NCBI GenBank assembly: GCA_019057355.1
Contig: DXJM01000312.1
Span: 1-8,690, forward strand
Source: Promethearchaeota archaeon
GTDB taxonomy: Archaea; Asgardarchaeota; Lokiarchaeia; Sigyniarchaeales; SOKP01
Length of the DNA stretch: 8,690 bases
Direction of reading: 5' to 3'
Under the pieces are notes generated by a model, which saw only the letters and a program-made list of their open reading frames with translations, was not told the origin of the DNA and did not search any database. Made by a program: the position numbers and the translations under genes. Positions 6,805 through 8,690 of this stretch are shown here, in pieces. Numbering within the stretch: position 1 is the first letter of the stretch; each line of letters opens with the position of its first letter.

Positions 6805-8646
6805 ATGGTAAGTTTAGGAACAGGTAAAACATCGCAAAAGAGCGTTAATATTTCAAAAGGATTATTATTCGCGTTTTTTGGTTTCTATCTAGTTTATTTT
6901 GGAATTATCATAACCGATTTTATAGAAACTCTTAAACTACAAAATCCTGCGGTTTTACCGACATTTGTTTCTTATATTCCTTTTGTTTGCTATATCGGGG
7001 CTCTTTTTCTTGGAATCTTATTTATTTTTTTTATTAAAAACGTTACTTCTCAAAAATCAAGAGAATCAAAATCTCGTAAGGCAAAGGGGGGCTCAATTTA
7101 TCGAAAAGCCCTATTCTTGATAATTTTTATTTTTGCATTTATTCCCTTATTATCTCCTGTTATTGACAATGGTGTTAACGATCATTATTTTTCTATTTAT
7201 AATTCAGGATTCAATGGAGGATCGTCTTTCAAGGAAGCAATTGAGAATGAAGGGTATGAAGTGATGAGCGTTCAGTCAAGTCTTAGCGCGATTAACAGGG
7301 TAGACAAGTCCGTCGTATTGATTTTATTTGGAACTAACCAATTCTATGATCCCATCTTTGAAATTCCCTTTTTTATTGATTTTCTTGGAAATAAAGAACG
7401 CTCGAATTCTTTGCTACTTTGCCACGATCATGGCTCAACTTATTTATTATTATGGCAGATTTTCATTGCAAACATGTTTAATTTTGTTCAAAATAAATCC
7501 GAAATATTCCCAATGACAATAATGGCTGATGGAATTCTAAGAGACAATGATTCTTGCCTTAAAAATGATCTCGGGGAGGGAGATCCTTCTTTCCCGATCA
7601 TTACAAGTTTTGATACCGGTCATGAAACCACTTTAGGAATTAGTAAAGTGCTCCTATCTGATGCAACAGCTGCCGCTGGTGGATCATTCCTGATAGAAAC
7701 GGTTTTTGGATGGGACGTGATCGGACAATCCTCTCCGGATCATAGCTTTGTTGATAAAAATGGCAATAAAATGTATGATTACAACACAACCACTGGGAAT
7801 TATGCGGATTCTATTGATTTATCATTTATCGCTCCTATACTTCAAGAGGTAGGATTCGAAGGTTTTGACAATCACAGCGAATTCTTACACTTTCCTCTTG
7901 GAAGTGCTGCATTTGCTCCTGTGGTCTTTTTAGCGAAAGAATTATCAAATTCGCGAATCTTCGTGTCTTCGGATGCCAGCCTGTTTTCAAATGACTTGAT
8001 TAATAGACCTCAATATGATAATAAACAATTTGGACTTAATATTATTAAATGGCTGGCATATAATGGGATTGATAATCCCGAAGATTGGATTATTGTATTT
8101 GATGAAGCACATATTAGACCTGAATACTCAAGGGACATGACCTCCGCTGGAATATTTGGATTTATAATGCAATATATCATCCATTTATCAACCAATCCCA
8201 TAACGGCTTGGATATACCCTTTACTCGCATTATATTCCTTGAGAAAATACCTCCCCAAAAAGGATGAAAATGCCGAGAAGAAAAAAATCAAAGAAGAAGA
8301 AGTCAAAGATGAAAAGGAAAAATTCAGAACCTCTTCATTTTTCGCTCAAAAAATTAATTGGTATAAGGATAAAAACCGATATGAAAAAGCATTGGTCTTA
8401 CTTTATAGAAGGATGGAACGAAAGCTCAATGCTCAATTAGGAGGAAAGAATATTACCACGAAAAATGTTATTGATTTGGTTATAGCTAAGGAAAGTGGTG
8501 GAAAAGTGAATCGTCAGAAAATTAGACGGTTAACAAGACTCCTGGATAGAATGATAATTATAAAAACCGGAAAGAGTAAAGTCAAATCCCCTAAGGAATT
8601 TGATGATTTATTCTTAGAAATGTCTTGGGCAATGAAAAATATATAA
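6805..8646 (+). CDS. DUF4350-like multipass membrane protein with cytoplasmic helical C-terminal domain
   Basis: 613 residues. Membrane segments at about 19-40, 54-77 and 102-120; the basic loop 78-101 is cytoplasmic, so the following domain faces outside. Residues about 126-440 match the DUF4350 / GldG-like layout of a Rossmann-like, glutamine-amidotransferase-related fold: YFSIYNSGFNGGSSFKEAI at the start, a hydrophobic strand SVVLILFG, LLLCHDHGST (H207, D208, H209), then VSSDASLFSND, a wholly typical N-I-I-K-W-L helix, and IIVFDEAH (D433-E434-A435-H436) at the end. A fourth membrane segment at about 465-483 is preceded by a hydrophobic stretch at 450-461. A highly charged K/E linker (485-510) leads to a cytoplasmic helical domain at about 517-613 (YEKALVLLYRRM ... 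PKEFDDLF) that recalls the DUF4129-like domains of the two preceding genes. DUF4350 proteins commonly accompany MoxR ATPases, DUF58 and transglutaminase proteins; no biochemical activity is established for them that I can name. Confidence 0.8.
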   Translation: MVSLGTGKTSQKSVNISKGLLFAFFGFYLVYFGIIITDFIETLKLQNPAVLPTFVSYIPFVCYIGALFLGILFIFFIKNVTSQKSRESKSRKAKGGSIYRKALFLIIFIFAFIPLLSPVIDNGVNDHYFSIYNSGFNGGSSFKEAIENEGYEVMSVQSSLSAINRVDKSVVLILFGTNQFYDPIFEIPFFIDFLGNKERSNSLLLCHDHGSTYLLLWQIFIANMFNFVQNKSEIFPMTIMADGILRDNDSCLKNDLGEGDPSFPIITSFDTGHETTLGISKVLLSDATAAAGGSFLIETVFGWDVIGQSSPDHSFVDKNGNKMYDYNTTTGNYADSIDLSFIAPILQEVGFEGFDNHSEFLHFPLGSAAFAPVVFLAKELSNSRIFVSSDASLFSNDLINRPQYDNKQFGLNIIKWLAYNGIDNPEDWIIVFDEAHIRPEYSRDMTSAGIFGFIMQYIIHLSTNPITAWIYPLLALYSLRKYLPKKDENAEKKKIKEEEVKDEKEKFRTSSFFAQKINWYKDKNRYEKALVLLYRRMERKLNAQLGGKNITTKNVIDLVIAKESGGKVNRQKIRRLTRLLDRMIIIKTGKSKVKSPKEFDDLFLEMSWAMKNI

Positions 8647-8670
8647 ATATTTTATTAAAAATTAAAAAAA

Positions 8671-8690
8671 GGAGTAAAAAATATGGCAGA
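8671..8690 (+). CDS. Start of a further operon gene, cut by the window edge (CDS from 8683)
   Basis: A strong ribosome site, AAAGGAG ending at 8674, is followed 8 bases later by ATG at 8683 and codons for Ala and an acidic residue before the sequence ends. The gap to the preceding stop is only 36 bases on the same strand, so it is likely the next operon gene. Two codons cannot identify it. From the neighbourhood, a MoxR-type AAA+ ATPase or a DUF58 protein would be the first candidates; this is purely contextual. Confidence 0.6.

Noticed and set aside
6805..6834. GTGKTS near the N-terminus of the DUF4350-like protein, resembling a P-loop
   Set aside because: A Walker A motif needs Gly four residues before the GK[ST]; here that position is Val2, and the stretch directly precedes a membrane helix. 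Chance match.

Overview
The window looks archaeal and is most likely from an AT-rich Asgard (Lokiarchaeia-type) genome, but the lineage is an inference. The support is as follows. Four of the five starts have GGAG/AGGT-type ribosome sites. Spacers are poly-A/T rich with TATA-like stretches rather than bacterial -35/-10 pairs. The predicted extracellular protein parts are crowded with N-x-S/T sequons, as in archaeal surface glycoproteins. No rRNA, tRNA, CRISPR array or mobile element is visible.

All genes lie on the + strand and are separated by 32, 84, 44 and 36 bases, so this is probably one operon that continues past the right edge. Layout: 1-77, promoter/leader with a perfect inverted repeat. 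78-4655, a 1525-residue single-pass surface protein with a TgpA-like transglutaminase fold whose catalytic Cys and His both appear replaced by Tyr, followed by a tandem array of Ig-like domain pairs (about 240 residues per unit). 4688-6289, a membrane protein with a sequon-rich beta ectodomain and a cytoplasmic helical tail resembling DUF4129. 6374-6760, a small soluble protein that is a paralogue of that tail. 6805-8646, a DUF4350-like membrane protein with its own cytoplasmic helical C-terminal domain. 8683 onward, the first codons of another gene.

The ensemble resembles the widespread but poorly understood MoxR AAA+ / DUF58 / transglutaminase-DUF4129 / DUF4350 neighbourhoods. Here the usual single transglutaminase-DUF4129 polypeptide is split over two genes, the transglutaminase looks catalytically dead, and the ectodomain has been enlarged into a long glycosylated stalk. 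A reasonable working model is a membrane complex: large glycosylated ectodomains (genes 1 and 2) and an extracellular DUF4350 domain (gene 4) outside, with several related helical domains (tails of genes 2 and 4, and all of gene 3) inside, possibly docking a cytoplasmic partner such as a MoxR ATPase encoded further downstream. The ATPase is not in the window, so that part is a prediction.
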